NCBI GenBank assembly: GCA_035325705.1
Contig: DAOKZI010000011.1
Location: forward strand, 70,115 to 134,114
DNA: 64,000 nt
Direction: 5' to 3'
From: Ga0077536 sp035325705
GTDB taxonomy: Bacteria; Pseudomonadota; Gammaproteobacteria; Ga0077536
In this document: one piece after another, positions 45,036-52,363 of the stretch
Layout of the letters: the number at the start of each line of letters is the position of its first letter
Numbering within the stretch: position 1 is the stretch's first letter
The notes under the pieces: generated by a model
The model's database searches: none
What the model saw: the letters and a program-made list of their open reading frames with translations, nothing else
Told to the model about the DNA's origin: nothing
Program-made: the position numbers and the translations under genes

Positions 45036-46127
45036 ATGGGGCGCCCGGGCCTGTTGATGCTCGCGTTCCTGTCCTCCTCCGTTGCCGCCGCCGGAATGCC
45101 GCGGATCGAGCTGCCGCCGGGCTTCGAGATTTCCGTGTACGCCGACCGGGTGCCGAACGCGCGGCAGCTCACGCGCAGCGCCGGCGGCGTTGTCTATGCC
45201 GGTTCGCGTGAGGACGGCGGGGTGCACGCCGTCATCGATCGCGACGGCGATTTCGTCGCCGACGAAGTGAAGACCGTCGCGCGCGATCTGAACATGCCGT
45301 CCGGCGTCGCCTGGCGCGACGGCAGCCTCTACGTCGCCGAGGTGAGCCGCATCCTGCGCTACGACGACATCGACGCACATCTCGACGATCCGCCCGCGCC
45401 GGTCGTCATCCACGACGCACTGCCGGATGCGCGACATCACGGCTGGAAGTTCATCGCTTTCGGCCCCGACGGTCTGCTCTACGTGCCGGTCGGCGCACCC
45501 TGCAACGTGTGTCTGCGCGATCCGCCGTACGCGACGATCCAGCGCATGCGTGCGGACGGCAGCGGCCGCGAGACCTATGCCCTGGGCGTACGCAATTCCG
45601 TCGGCTTCGCATGGCGACCGGGCACGAACGAGCTGTGGTTCACGGACAACGGCCGCGACATGCTCGGCGACGAGCTGCCGTCCTGTGAGTTGAATCGCGC
45701 AACGGCACCGGGCCAGCACTTCGGCTTTCCCTATCTGCATGGAGGCGATGTGCCCGATCCCGAATTCCACGCGCTGGCCGATGCGCCGGCCTTCGTGCCG
45801 CCGGTCTTGAAGCTCGGTCCCCACGTCGCGCCGCTCGGGGTGCTGTTCTACACTGGCACGCAGTTCCCGCCCGAGTATCGCGGCTCGCTGCTCGTCGCCG
45901 AGCACGGCTCCTGGAATCGCAGCGAGCCGATCGGCTACCGTGTCGTGCGCGTCGACATCGATGCGGCCGGCAAGGTCGTCGGCCATGAGGTCTTCGCCAG
46001 CGGCTGGTTGGCCGGACGCGAGGTCCACGGCCGGCCGGTCGATCTCGAGCTGCTGCCCGACGGCTCGGTGCTGCTGTCGGACGACGAGGCCGATCGCATC
46101 TATCGTATTCGTTACCTTGCACACTAG
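45036..46127 (+). CDS. Sorbosone/glucose dehydrogenase-type PQQ-fold beta-propeller protein (exported)
   Basis: A 363-aa secreted protein. A signal peptide (about 1-19, cut near AAA-GMP) is followed by a six-bladed propeller resembling soluble aldose sugar dehydrogenases and L-sorbosone dehydrogenase (GSDH family). Family features are LPPGFEISVYAD, NMPSGVAWRDGSLYVAE, the catalytic-region His in ARHHGWKFIAFGPDGLLYVPVGAPCN, GVRNSVGFAWRPGTNELWFTDNGRD and LLVAEHGSWNR. In studied members PQQ is the cofactor and sugars or aldehydes the substrates. Neither can be confirmed here. It directly follows the second kinase gene. Confidence 0.88.
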   Translation: MGRPGLLMLAFLSSSVAAAGMPRIELPPGFEISVYADRVPNARQLTRSAGGVVYAGSREDGGVHAVIDRDGDFVADEVKTVARDLNMPSGVAWRDGSLYVAEVSRILRYDDIDAHLDDPPAPVVIHDALPDARHHGWKFIAFGPDGLLYVPVGAPCNVCLRDPPYATIQRMRADGSGRETYALGVRNSVGFAWRPGTNELWFTDNGRDMLGDELPSCELNRATAPGQHFGFPYLHGGDVPDPEFHALADAPAFVPPVLKLGPHVAPLGVLFYTGTQFPPEYRGSLLVAEHGSWNRSEPIGYRVVRVDIDAAGKVVGHEVFASGWLAGREVHGRPVDLELLPDGSVLLSDDEADRIYRIRYLAH

Positions 46128-46130
46128 CCC

Positions 46131-46290
46131 ATGCGGGATTCTTCCCCTTCCGTCCCGCGCGGCGACGCCGAGGTCCATCGCGCACGCGCGCTGCTGTAGT
46201 TTCCGCTCGCGCCGCCGGCGCTGGACGAGTCCGAGATCGCGGCGCTCATCGCGCGCTGGATTGCACCCTCGGCTTCCTCGGTCGCGGCCA
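46131..46290 (+). pseudogene. Possible remnant of a c-type cytochrome-like C terminus
   Basis: After the sugar dehydrogenase stop, a reading frame from 46131 encodes 22 residues to a TAG at 46197-46199. It then continues in the same frame with PLAPPALDESEIAALIARWI before a second TAG. The latter piece resembles the C-terminal helix of small cytochromes c that often follow such dehydrogenases. No CxxCH is visible, so this may be coincidence. Confidence 0.2.
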
Positions 46291-46295
46291 CCGTT

Positions 46296-46440
46296 CCGTA
46301 GCCCGGATGAGCGCAGCGGATCCGGGATCGGCATTCGCTGACGCGATGCTTTCGAGCGCGCTCGGCGCTGCGAGCAGGGAAGGTCTGCGTGAATCGGACA
46401 GGAAAGGTCCCGGATTTGCTGCGGTCATCCGGGCTACGAA
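46296..46440. repeat. Family A inverted doublet, sugar dehydrogenase/VPLPA-CTERM convergent gap
   Basis: A diverged forward copy at 46296-46330 (CGTAGCCCGGATGAGCGCAG) and an inverted copy at 46406-46440, 75 bp apart. A separate strong hairpin follows at 46461-46488. Confidence 0.7.
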
Positions 46441-46460
46441 CGAAGATTCTTTTGCTGATG

Positions 46461-46488
46461 CGCCCACCCGCCTCGCGGCGGATGGGCG
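46461..46488. repeat. Long hairpin downstream of the VPLPA-CTERM gene
   Basis: A 12-bp inverted repeat CGCCCACCCGCC/GGCGGATGGGCG (one mismatch) with loop TCGC, 25 bp after the stop of the minus-strand gene. There is no T-run on either side, so it could stabilise a 3' end rather than act as an intrinsic terminator. Confidence 0.55.
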
Positions 46489-46513
46489 TGCTGCCGGAAG
46501 CTTTATCCCTGAT

Positions 46514-47329
46514 TCAGGCGTTGCTGCGCCGGCGCAGCGTCGCCATGCCGACGACGGCGCTGCCGAGCAGCCAGGCCGTAGCCGGCAGCGGCACGGGCTG
46601 CACCTGGAGGTTGCCGTCTGCACCGAGCACCAGATCACCCGGCTGCACCGCGTTGCCGCCGACCGAGGAAAGGCCGACGACGACATTGCTCCGCAGGTCC
46701 AGCGTGAAGATGCCCTGCGCGGCCGCGATGTCGGGATCGAAGACATCGCTGTTGTGGCTATCGACGACGATGTCGATCTGCGCAAAACCGCTGAACAGGC
46801 TGGGTGCCGACACTGCACCGCCGGACACGATGGAGCCGGTCAGTAGGACGTCGCCGTCGGTGAAGCCCGAGTCGGTCGTGAAGTCCATGTCCGGTGTCGT
46901 GTCGAAGTACATCGTGGCCGTGCCGCCCGTGATCGTCGAGGTGTAGCCGCCCGCCCCCACCGACGAGACTTCCTCGTCGAACTGGGCCACGACCGTGATC
47001 TCGTAGCCGCCGCCGATACCCGAGGTATTAAGGCCGAGCGCCTGCTGCACCACGCCGCCGAGCTGGTGTGAGGTCACATAGGACTGATAGTAGCCCGTGA
47101 AGCGATCGCCGACCGCCGGATTCACCGCATCGCCGGTATTGGTCGCTGCCGCGCGGATCAGCGTGGCGCCGACGGCCATGTCGTAGAGATTGAAGTTCGC
47201 GATTACGTCTTCATCACCGTCGATGGTCGCGGCATTTCCGTAGTTGGCGCTCAGTGCGAAGGCGCCAGGCGCGCTCAACGCGAGCAGCGCGCCCGCACCG
47301 GCCAATGCCGTCAGTTTTCTATAAACCAT
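46514..47329 (-). CDS. VPLPA-CTERM sorting-domain exported protein
   Basis: A 271-aa surface or matrix protein. The signal peptide (about 1-26, cut near AFA-LSA) is followed by a Gly/Thr/Ser-rich, Lys-poor mature region and a C-terminal tripartite sorting signal: VPLPATAWLLGSA, a short hydrophobic helix, then RRRS. This is the VPLPA variant of PEP-CTERM, processed by an exosortase. No exosortase lies in the window. The function of the mature part is unknown. The start at 47329 has AAGGAG eight bases upstream. Terminator-like hairpin and repeats follow the gene. Confidence 0.9.
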   Translation of the reverse strand: MVYRKLTALAGAGALLALSAPGAFALSANYGNAATIDGDEDVIANFNLYDMAVGATLIRAAATNTGDAVNPAVGDRFTGYYQSYVTSHQLGGVVQQALGLNTSGIGGGYEITVVAQFDEEVSSVGAGGYTSTITGGTATMYFDTTPDMDFTTDSGFTDGDVLLTGSIVSGGAVSAPSLFSGFAQIDIVVDSHNSDVFDPDIAAAQGIFTLDLRSNVVVGLSSVGGNAVQPGDLVLGADGNLQVQPVPLPATAWLLGSAVVGMATLRRRSNA

Positions 47330-48115
47330 TCTTCTTCTCCTTGAATGTTGAATTTGATGTCATCCGGAGCATCGTCCTCGTACGCGCGTACGCCGGCCGC
47401 TGCGCGACGCGTATCGAACGGTCGCCGGCGTAGGGTCAGCGTGCACACTGCACAAGGGGCGGACGAATGTATAAACGCTTACGCCGGTATCCGAAGTCGG
47501 ACATGGGCCCCGTGCATGTGAGAAGAAGGCGCTTGTTGCCAAGCCTAAGGCTAAAGTGTTTGTCGGAACGCAGTTTTTTGCCGCCGTCCTACGGTGGACG
47601 GTGGGCACGAAGGGGCGGCCAGACGCCGCGGCGGCATGCTTACTTCGCTGTCGCCTGTCATAGGGCATGGATTCAGAGTGGCGCGGGAAAGGAAAGGCCG
47701 GCCAGCGCGGGCCTCGCAGCGTGGCCTCAGCGGCTCGTGGCGCCCATAGGCCCGTAGGTTGGGCTAACGAAGGAAGCCCGACTAAGTGCCGTCCTTGCAC
47801 GCCGCCACTCGCTTTCGCCAGAGAGAGCCGCTCAGTTTTCGTAGCCCGGGTGCAGCGGAGCGGAATCCGGGATCTGGCATGCCCGATACGCAAAGAATTT
47901 CGGCCATGCTCGGCGCGCACCACGCCGGGGTCTTCTCGAGTACACGAGAGGACAACGAGCGCGGATCCCGGGTTACGCGCTGCGCGCTCCACCCGGGCTA
48001 CGACAGCGCCGCTCGAAGATTATGTCTCTTTCATGATTGGGGTGATGCGCGCGCCTCGTCGCGGACGATAGGTGTTAAGTCTGAGACAGCCGAACGGCGT
48101 GTGCCCGACACAGAC
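47330..48115. other. 785-bp non-coding region with repeats
   Basis: Upstream of the VPLPA-CTERM gene. Apart from family B and A repeats (47754-48003) I see no gene: open frames on both strands have no family resemblance and run through the repeats. The first 200 bp presumably hold the promoter of the VPLPA-CTERM gene, but I cannot place it. Confidence 0.5.
47754..48003. repeat. Family B copy followed by a family A inverted doublet
   Basis: Family B at 47754-47784 (GTAGGTTGGGCTAACGAAGG). Family A forward at 47838-47873 (TAGCCCGGGTGCAGCGGAGC) and inverted at 47962-48003, 88 bp apart. Confidence 0.75.
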
Positions 48116-48355
48116 TCACGGCGCGTCCTGGAACTCCGGCGCGATCAAACAAGCGGCGAGAGCGGCGCCGCACGAGGGTGCGCCGACGAAGTCGCTCTCT
48201 TCATCGGCACTGAGCACGGTCACGCCGTCGTGCTGATCGACGTGCTTGACGCACGGCAGGCGATCGCAGAACCGTTTGAGCTCGAACTCGCTGTCGAAGC
48301 GGACCTGCAGCAGGGCGATGTGGCCGGTCTTGGCCAGTACCTTGAAGCGCTCCAT
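48116..48355 (-). CDS. Small hypothetical protein (79 aa)
   Basis: A short cytoplasmic protein starting MERFKVLAKTGHIALLQVRF. The start at 48355 has a strong AAGGAG eight to nine bases upstream, which is the main reason to believe it is real. The chain has four cysteines and an acidic patch (SADEESDF), with no signal peptide or membrane helix. I do not recognise a family. It stands alone on the minus strand, divergent from the nitroreductase-like gene. Confidence 0.55.
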   Translation of the reverse strand: MERFKVLAKTGHIALLQVRFDSEFELKRFCDRLPCVKHVDQHDGVTVLSADEESDFVGAPSCGAALAACLIAPEFQDAP

Positions 48356-48590
48356 GTGCCGTACTCCTTGGATGGATGGCCGCATGCTGCCGACCCGCCC
48401 CGCGCCTCGGTAGCATCCGCCGTGCCCGCCGCGTGTCAGGCGGAGTCGGCAATCGACGAGCAAGCGCGGAAGTCCGCCGCGCGAGCCGCTGCCGGCCGCG
48501 ATACCCGCCCAGGCGGCCCGAGCTAGCGCGCCGTCCCCGCGGCTTTGCTAGCATGCGCTTCCACGATTGAATGACAAGAAAGGAGCTGCG

Positions 48591-49046
48591 ATGAGGGATC
48601 CCGTGAAGGAAGCCAGCGAGCACGGCTGGATCGCCAGGCACCGCGAGAAATACCTGGCGGACGGGGAGAGCGCGCATCTGTGGGATTCGAGCGTCGCCGG
48701 CGGCCCGGGGCCGCTGCCGACCCTGCTGCTGACGACGCGCGGGCGCAAGTCCGGCCGCGACTCCTTGATGCCGCTGCTCTACGGTGAAGTGCCCGGCGGC
48801 TACGCCGTCATCGCTTCGAAGGGCGGCGCACCGAAGCACCCCGGCTGGTACCACAACCTGCGCGCGCAATCCACGGTCGGCGTGAAGATCGCCAACGACG
48901 CGTTCGAAGCCCGCTGGCGGCAACTCGAGGGCGAGGAACGCAAGCGTGTCTGGGATCAGATGGCCGCGATGTATCCGCCGTTCACCGCCTACCAGGCAAA
49001 GACCGCGCGTGAAATCCCCGTCATCGTGCTGGAGCGCGTGCGCTGA
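48591..49046 (+). CDS. Nitroreductase-family deazaflavin (F420/FMN)-dependent oxidoreductase, DDN-like
   Basis: A 151-aa split beta-barrel protein of the DDN/F420-dependent reductase family: LLTTRGRKSGRDSLMPLLYGEVPGGYAVIASKGGAPKHPGWYHNLRA is the cofactor-binding core, followed by WDQMAAMYPPFTAYQAKTAREIPVIVLERV. Family members reduce nitro compounds or menaquinone-like substrates with F420, and some proteobacterial homologues may use FMN. The ATG at 48591 has AGGAG six bases upstream. It is monocistronic and converges on the E1-beta gene (52 bp between stops). Confidence 0.88.
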   Translation: MRDPVKEASEHGWIARHREKYLADGESAHLWDSSVAGGPGPLPTLLLTTRGRKSGRDSLMPLLYGEVPGGYAVIASKGGAPKHPGWYHNLRAQSTVGVKIANDAFEARWRQLEGEERKRVWDQMAAMYPPFTAYQAKTAREIPVIVLERVR

Positions 49047-49098
49047 CGGCGCTCCTGTCCGTTTTCAGCAACGAACTCACCTCGCGGTAAGCGCCCGT

Positions 49099-50151
49099 TT
49101 ACCCGTTCATCAATGCTCGGATGACCTCCGCGATCCGGCGCCCGTCCGGGATGACGGCGGCTTCCAGCGGCGGCGCGAAGGGCACGGGCACGCCCGGGTT
49201 GCCGAGCCGACGGGGCGCCGTCTTCAGCGCGTCGAAGGCGCGCTCGACGACGAGCGCGATCACCTCGGCCTGGATGCCGCAGGGCAGATAAGCTTCATCG
49301 ACGACCAGCAGCCGACCGGTACGGCGCACGGATTGGACGACGGTCTCGGTATCGAAGGGCACGAGCGTGCGCGGGTCGATTACTTCCACCGAGATCCCTT
49401 CGTCCGCCAGCGCCTCGGCGACGGCGAGCGCGTGATGCAGCAGCGTCAGCGTGGCGACGACCGTGACGTCGCGGCCCGCCCGCCGTATCGCGGCCTGACC
49501 GAAAGGGATCACAAAATCGGGATCGGCATATTCGGCCGGCACCGGCCAGCGGCTGCGATAGAGCTGCTTGTGCTCGAATACCAGCACCGGATTGTCGTCG
49601 CGGATCGCGGTTTTCATCAGGCCTTTCGCGTCCAGCGCCGTAGCCGGCAGCGCGACCTTGATGCCGGGAGCGTGCACGAACCACGAGTACAGCGACTGCG
49701 AATGCTGTGAGCCCGCGCCCTGGCCCGCGCCGCAGGGCAAGCGCAGCACGAGCGGAACTTTGACCTGCCCGCCGGTCAGGTAGCGCAACATCGCGGCCTG
49801 GTGGGTGAGTTGATCCACGGCGACCGAGAGGAAGTCGCCGAACTGGAATTCGACGATCGGACGCATGCCGCCGATCGCGGCCCCCACCGCGGCGCCGAGC
49901 ACCGCGACTTCCGAGCAGGGCGCGTCGCGTATGCGCTCGCGGCCGAACTCCGCGGCGAGCCCGCTGGTGACGCCGAAGGGCGAGGCGAGGGCGATGTCTT
50001 CTCCCATCTGGAAGATCGTCGGATCGCGCCGCATCTCCTCGCGCATCGCGGCATTGAGTGCCGCTCGGAAGCTCGGCCGCTCGCGCTCGTCGGCCGAGGC
50101 CGCTGCACCCGGGCGAAACAGGCGGTCGTCGAACATTGCAGTCTCTTTCAT
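49099..50151 (-). CDS. 2-oxoacid dehydrogenase E1 component, beta subunit
   Basis: The 350-aa partner of the alpha subunit encoded upstream. It is a transketolase-like beta chain of the PdhB/AcoB/BkdA2 type: FQMGEDIALASPFGVTSGLAAEFG, DAPCSEVAVLGAAVGAAIGGMRPIVEFQFGDFL, and a C-terminal half with VTVVATLTLLHHALAVAEAL, EVIDPRTLVPFDTET and LLVVDEAYLPCG. The substrate (pyruvate, acetoin or branched-chain oxoacid) cannot be read. The start overlaps the alpha-subunit stop (ATGA). It is the last gene of a six-gene minus-strand run, and no lipoyl E2 or E3 gene follows. Confidence 0.92.
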   Translation of the reverse strand: MKETAMFDDRLFRPGAAASADERERPSFRAALNAAMREEMRRDPTIFQMGEDIALASPFGVTSGLAAEFGRERIRDAPCSEVAVLGAAVGAAIGGMRPIVEFQFGDFLSVAVDQLTHQAAMLRYLTGGQVKVPLVLRLPCGAGQGAGSQHSQSLYSWFVHAPGIKVALPATALDAKGLMKTAIRDDNPVLVFEHKQLYRSRWPVPAEYADPDFVIPFGQAAIRRAGRDVTVVATLTLLHHALAVAEALADEGISVEVIDPRTLVPFDTETVVQSVRRTGRLLVVDEAYLPCGIQAEVIALVVERAFDALKTAPRRLGNPGVPVPFAPPLEAAVIPDGRRIAEVIRALMNG

Positions 50152-51110
50152 GCCCACAGATCCTCGAAGGCTTCGTGTGATGCCGGGAACGGGCTCGCGC
50201 GCGCAAATGCGACCGCGTCTGCGACCTGCGCCGCGATGCCTGCCTGCAGGCGGGCATGAGCATCTGCGTCCAAGATTCCTGCTTCCTGGAGCGCACTGCG
50301 CAGGCGCTCGATCGGGCAGCCGCGCCAGGCCGCGTCGACTTCGCCCGCCGGGCGATAGCCCTGGCGATCGTGACAGAGATGACCGGCGAGGCGTTCCGTG
50401 CGCGCTTCGATCAGCGTCGCGCCCTTGCCGGCCCGCGCGTGGGCCACGGCCTCGGCGACGGCATCGCGCACGGCCAGGACGTCGTTGCCGTCGACGTACA
50501 GGCCCGGCAGACCATAGGCGGCCGCCCGGCTCGCAATCGACGGCGCCTTGATCGCCTCGGACACGGATTGGGTGATGCAGTAGCCGTTGTTCTCGCACAG
50601 CAGGATCAAGGGCAACGTCCACATCGCGGCGAGATTCGCCGTCTCGTGGAAAGCGCCTTCGTTGCTTGCGCCGTCGCCGAAGAAGGCGAGGCTGACGCGG
50701 TCGCTGCCGCGCAGCTTCTGCGCGAGCGCCATGCCACCGGCGATCGGGATCTGCGCGGGCACGACGCCGCCCATGCCGATCACACCGCGCGATACGTCGG
50801 TGACGTGATAGGACTTGCCCTTGTTGTAGCCATCGCGCCGGCAGTAGAGCTCGGCGAGCACGCGGCGTGGATCGAGGCCGCGCGCGATCTGCGGCGCCTG
50901 GCCGCGGTGCGTGGTGAAGACGAAGTCGCCGTCCGCGAGCGCGGCGCAGGCGCCGGCCGCCACGGCCTCCTGTCCGGTGGACAGCGACGGCGGGATGCCG
51001 GTGATTTCCTCCGCGAAATAGGCCTCTGCCCACGCGTTTTCGACGGCGCGTATCAGCATCATCGTGCGCAGCAGAGCGACGCGTTCATCGGAAAGGGGAG
51101 CGGTCGTCAT
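50148..51110 (-). CDS. 2-oxoacid dehydrogenase E1 component, alpha subunit
   Basis: A 320-aa thiamine diphosphate-binding chain of the PdhA/AcoA type: PSLSTGQEAVAAGACAAL, THRGQAPQIARG (conserved active-site His), GVVPAQIPIAGGMALA, then the TPP motif GDGASNEG ending in ENNGYCI. It would decarboxylate a 2-oxoacid or cleave acetoin. The start at 51110 has GAGG nine bases upstream. It is linked to the beta subunit by an ATGA overlap and lies 32 bp downstream of the secreted 134-aa protein gene. With no E2/E3 nearby, the electron or acyl acceptor is open. Confidence 0.92.
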   Translation of the reverse strand: MTTAPLSDERVALLRTMMLIRAVENAWAEAYFAEEITGIPPSLSTGQEAVAAGACAALADGDFVFTTHRGQAPQIARGLDPRRVLAELYCRRDGYNKGKSYHVTDVSRGVIGMGGVVPAQIPIAGGMALAQKLRGSDRVSLAFFGDGASNEGAFHETANLAAMWTLPLILLCENNGYCITQSVSEAIKAPSIASRAAAYGLPGLYVDGNDVLAVRDAVAEAVAHARAGKGATLIEARTERLAGHLCHDRQGYRPAGEVDAAWRGCPIERLRSALQEAGILDADAHARLQAGIAAQVADAVAFARASPFPASHEAFEDLWA

Positions 51111-51142
51111 ATCGTATCCTCGGGGTTCGGGTGCCCTGTGGC

Positions 51143-51547
51143 CTAGTCGGCCGTGACCAGCTCCAGCGTGCAGAGTACCTCGATCGGCGATTTCGCCGTC
51201 GGCTTGCCGGGAGGCGGCCGTACCTCGTGCTTCACCATCCGATAGCCGGGCTTCGCGCAGGCAATCTCGACCTGCTTCGCGTCGATTTCCTCGCGGAAGC
51301 CGCCGAAGTAAAAGTGGCCGAGCCGATCCGACTGCAGCACGACGCGCGCTTTCGCCGCCGCGCTGTCGAGCGTCACCTGCGCCTGCGCGACGCCCTTGCC
51401 CGCGGCGTCGCGCACGAAGCCGAAGAACGGCGAGCCGTTCGCCGCCGCGGCCGACCGATCGCCGCTGAAGACGATCTGGCCGCTCGCGGCCGCGAGGCTG
51501 GCTTGGAGCAGGGCGATCGCGGCCAGCGGCCAGCGTAGAGCGCTCAC
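51143..51547 (-). CDS. Exported protein with carboxypeptidase-regulatory-like (Cna-B type) domain
   Basis: A 134-aa secreted protein with a signal peptide (about 1-21, cut near LAAA-SGQ). The mature chain has the beta-sandwich pattern FFGFVRDAAGKGVAQAQVTLD, LQSDRLGHFYFGGF and VEIACAKPGYRMVKHEV, resembling the CarboxypepD_reg domain also present at the N terminus of the large propeller protein in the same cluster. Two cysteines (in IACAKP and VLCTLE) could form a disulfide. It has no catalytic motif. It is probably a structural partner of that cluster. Confidence 0.75.
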   Translation of the reverse strand: MSALRWPLAAIALLQASLAAASGQIVFSGDRSAAAANGSPFFGFVRDAAGKGVAQAQVTLDSAAAKARVVLQSDRLGHFYFGGFREEIDAKQVEIACAKPGYRMVKHEVRPPPGKPTAKSPIEVLCTLELVTAD

Positions 51548-51565
51548 GATGATTCCTCGCCCGGC

Positions 51566-51895
51566 CTATTGCTGGAACCAGGCCCGGGCCAGATAAACGT
51601 GCAGGATCGCGACGGCGAAGCTCGCCGCCCCGCTCAGCGCCGGCCACACGCGGGCGTCGAGACGCCGCGGCAGCACGAGTGCGACGAGCATGGCGATCAC
51701 GCCGCCGCCGGCGCCGAACGCGAGCCAGCCGTACCAGAACATCGGGGGGCCGGCGTCGGCCGCCGGTTTGATCTCCGTGGTGAACTCACCGAGCGCCGGG
51801 TAGTAGATGAAGACCTGTAGAGACACGGCGGCGGCATAGCCATAGCAGATCGCGAAAGCGGTGCTGAACGGTGGCAGCAGGCGACCCGGTATCAC
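51566..51895 (-). CDS. Small integral membrane protein (three helices)
   Basis: A 109-aa protein of unknown family with hydrophobic segments at about 12-32, 53-73 and 85-105. One His (about 98) lies in the last helix (AILHVYLARAW). A soluble loop (PALGEFTTEIKPAADAG) lies between helices 1 and 2. The start is a GTG at 51895 overlapping the stop of the next membrane gene (GTGA), showing tight coupling of the two. Longer frames toward 52273 are antisense-like and lack membrane character. Confidence 0.7.
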   Translation of the reverse strand: MIPGRLLPPFSTAFAICYGYAAAVSLQVFIYYPALGEFTTEIKPAADAGPPMFWYGWLAFGAGGGVIAMLVALVLPRRLDARVWPALSGAASFAVAILHVYLARAWFQQ

Positions 51896-52353
51896 GTTCC
51901 CAGGCCTCGCAGATTGTTCAGCACGTGGCCGGTGACGAAGCCGTACCACGCGCTGAGCGCGAGGTAGGCGGTCTGCAGACGCCGGGTCCAGCGAAAATCG
52001 CCGGCGGGCTGGCGCCAGTAATACCAGTAGGCCGGCAGCAGGCCCAGGCCCAGCGCCGCGAAGTGCTCTTTGAGCTCGAAAGCACCGGTCGGCGCGTAGA
52101 CCTGCAGGTCTTCGAGCACGACTCTCACGTCGACGCGATAGCTCGGATAGAGCAGCGCACCGAGCACGAAGGTGAACACATAGAGCACGACGACTGCGTT
52201 CGTGAATACGACGGCCTGCCGCCCTCGGAAGCGATCGACGAAACGCTGTCCGCCGCGCTGCGCCGGCCACCACAGCGCGGCGGCCTGATGCGTCAGCGCG
52301 CCCAGCAGCGCAATCGACAGCAGACCGTGCAGGATGAGCAGGGCGACGATCAT
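51892..52353 (-). CDS. Membrane protein with conserved-looking intramembrane histidines (four helices)
   Basis: A 153-aa protein with helices at about 2-22, 48-70, 95-113 and 125-145. Histidines at 9, 22, 97 and 143 lie in or at the ends of helices 1, 3 and 4, a pattern that would suit b-type heme ligation, although I cannot assign a family. Its start at 52353 lies ten bases after the stop of the heme-c/propeller gene. The stop overlaps the GTG of the next membrane gene. Probably a membrane anchor or electron conduit for the exported propeller protein. Confidence 0.72.
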   Translation of the reverse strand: MIVALLILHGLLSIALLGALTHQAAALWWPAQRGGQRFVDRFRGRQAVVFTNAVVVLYVFTFVLGALLYPSYRVDVRVVLEDLQVYAPTGAFELKEHFAALGLGLLPAYWYYWRQPAGDFRWTRRLQTAYLALSAWYGFVTGHVLNNLRGLGT

Positions 52354-52363
52354 CGCGCGCGCG

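Noticed and set aside
43608..46334. 908-aa open frame antisense to the second kinase and sugar dehydrogenase
   Set aside because: Overlaps two well-supported genes on the other strand and shows only antisense composition.
47360..47992. 210-aa open frame upstream of the VPLPA-CTERM gene
   Set aside because: Runs through three dispersed repeat copies and lacks any conserved feature.
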